Positions 5,513 to 6,348 of a DNA stretch of 6,348 nucleotides are shown piece by piece. Below the pieces are notes generated by a model that saw only the letters and a program-made list of their open reading frames with translations, was not told the DNA's origin and ran no database searches. A program made the position numbers and the translations under genes. Every line of letters begins with the position of its first letter. Within the stretch, counting starts at the first letter, position 1. This stretch comes from Actinomycetota bacterium (GTDB lineage Bacteria > Actinomycetota > Actinomycetes > Nanopelagicales > Nanopelagicaceae): positions 1-6,348 of the forward strand of contig WLOR01000080.1 in NCBI GenBank assembly GCA_009699165.1, given 5' to 3'.

Positions 5513-5652
5513 GTTAGCTCCTCAGTAGGTGGGGCGAAATAGATACGGGCAAGGCTATTAAGCCAATACAGGGATGTCTACTCGCGAGCGGTGTGCAAAT
5601 ACCCGTCTTAGGGGGTTGGATATTTTTGATGAATGACTAGACTTGGCAGACT
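5513..5652. promoter_or_regulatory. Divergent promoter region between ABC importer and LacI regulator
   Basis: This 140-base region must hold promoters for both directions. Toward the regulator, TTGGAT (5616-5621) and TAGACT (5638-5643) with a 16-base spacer form a plausible promoter that would start transcription about at the ATG, implying a leaderless or very short leader mRNA. Toward the importer only the GAGGAG ribosome binding site (5518-5523) is clear; I found no convincing -35/-10 pair. The palindromes present (CTCGCGAG at 5581-5588, GGCTATTAAGCC at 5552-5563) are short and do not have the usual central CG of LacI-family operators. Confidence 0.5.
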
Positions 5653-6348
5653 ATGGCAACGACGCGGAAAGTTAAACACTCAAAGCCCGATGTAACAATC
5701 GACCTTGTAGCTAAAGCAGCAGGGGTCAGTCGGGCCACAGTTTCGCGCGTCATGAACGGCACCGCCAAGGTTTCACCTGAGCGCGAGCGCGCAGTTAAGA
5801 AGGCGATTGCCCAGTACAACTTCACTCCCAATGCAACTGCTCGACGCTTAGCCGGTGGCCGAAGCGGACTCGTTGCACTTCTGATGGAAGAGTCCAGCGA
5901 GGAGTTCTTTCTCAATCCCTTTTGGGGCTTAGTCGTTCAAGGCTTCTCATCGACAATTGCCGATGCTGGACTTCACCCACTCTTATTAATCCGTCCTAAG
6001 ACCGGAACCGATGACTCTCTATTTTCAACTCTTCGTGCAGGCCAAGTGGATGGGCTCGCGATCTTTAGTTGGCACCGATCAATAAAGACGTTTGAAAAAC
6101 TCCTAGACCCAAAAATGGCCGTTGTTTTTGGTGGAGACTTGGGTGGATCTAAGAAGTTCCCATTTGTTGACGTAGACAACGTCAAAGGTGGACTACTTGC
6201 TACACGTCATCTCATTGACCAGGGTTGTAAGAATATCGTCACAGTGACGGGTGATCTTAAGCTGCAGTCCGCTCGCGATCGCCTTGAAGGCTTTGAGCGG
6301 GCAATGTCAGAAGCAGGTCGTCCATTAGATGACTCAGTAATTATCCAA
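5653..6348 (+). CDS. LacI-family transcriptional regulator, N-terminal part (runs off right edge)
   Basis: Translation from ATG at 5653 gives 232 residues with no stop before the edge; family members are about 330-350, so the end of the sensor domain is missing. The DNA-binding helix-turn-helix is at about 14-36 (TIDLVAKAAGVSRATVSRVM, then NG). The hinge helix region NATARRLAGG is at 60-69, with the L66-A67 pair that intercalates at the operator centre. From about 72 the periplasmic-binding-like sensor begins (GLVALLMEE), with FPFVDVDN and GGLLATRHLIDQG, typical of the second half of the first lobe and crossover. An in-frame TAG at 5638 rules out a longer start. No Shine-Dalgarno is evident, which suits a leaderless message. 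LacI proteins usually sense sugars or nucleosides; the target is unknown and may lie beyond the right edge. Confidence 0.94.
   Translation, partial: MATTRKVKHSKPDVTIDLVAKAAGVSRATVSRVMNGTAKVSPERERAVKKAIAQYNFTPNATARRLAGGRSGLVALLMEESSEEFFLNPFWGLVVQGFSSTIADAGLHPLLLIRPKTGTDDSLFSTLRAGQVDGLAIFSWHRSIKTFEKLLDPKMAVVFGGDLGGSKKFPFVDVDNVKGGLLATRHLIDQGCKNIVTVTGDLKLQSARDRLEGFERAMSEAGRPLDDSVIIQ

Noticed and set aside
5581..5588. CTCGCGAG palindrome as a LacI operator
   Set aside because: It is only eight bases, the flanks do not extend the symmetry, and the central dinucleotide is GC, not the CG usual in LacI-family operators.
5599..5623. Degenerate CsoR-like site (ATACCC ... GGGGGT) in the LacI/importer intergenic region
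   Set aside because: The centre is six bases instead of four and the right arm lacks the TAT end at the correct position, so it does not match the two real operators.
5637..6185. Minus-strand open frames (5637-5915 and 5973-6185) opposite the LacI gene
   Set aside because: The plus-strand frame has an unmistakable LacI helix-turn-helix and sensor domain; the antisense frames show no motif.

Overview
The window looks like a piece of chromosome from a low-to-moderate GC actinobacterium. The clues are GTG/TTG start usage, strong AGGAG-type ribosome binding sites, a LacI regulator and a lipoprotein amino-acid-binding protein of the style common in that phylum, and two tiny proteins that I recall seeing beside sulfide:quinone oxidoreductases in actinobacteria. 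A freshwater Nanopelagicales (acI)-type organism would fit the base composition, but that is inference and not shown by any marker gene here.

Almost everything reads on the minus strand, so the genes are best followed from right to left. At the far right (5653 to the window end) a LacI-family regulator, cut by the edge, reads on the plus strand. A 140-base divergent intergenic region separates it from a three-gene amino-acid ABC importer: lipoprotein binding protein (5512-4667), permease (4630-3764) and ATPase (3764-3018). The ATPase start codon overlaps the permease stop as TAATG.

Directly downstream lies a reactive-sulfur cassette made of two transcription units, each headed by a near-identical 16-bp palindromic operator placed between the -35 and -10 boxes. 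Unit 1 (operator 2991-3006) encodes a 37-residue six-cysteine protein, a sulfide:quinone oxidoreductase and a 50-residue basic protein. Both small genes are below 60 codons and easy to miss. Unit 2 (operator 1127-1142) encodes a CsoR/CstR-family repressor with the two conserved cysteines but Ser in place of the copper-binding His, then a lipoprotein rhodanese, then the N-terminal third of a CoA-disulfide/persulfide-reductase-like flavoenzyme that runs off the left edge.

The inferred logic is a sulfide detoxification circuit. SQR oxidises sulfide to sulfane sulfur and feeds electrons to quinone. The rhodanese and the CoA-persulfide-reductase-like enzyme handle the sulfane sulfur. The CstR-like repressor senses persulfide through its cysteine pair and releases both promoters, including its own. 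The two small conserved-looking proteins have no assigned role and are the least described part of the system. No RNA genes, CRISPR arrays, insertion sequences or convincing terminators were seen.
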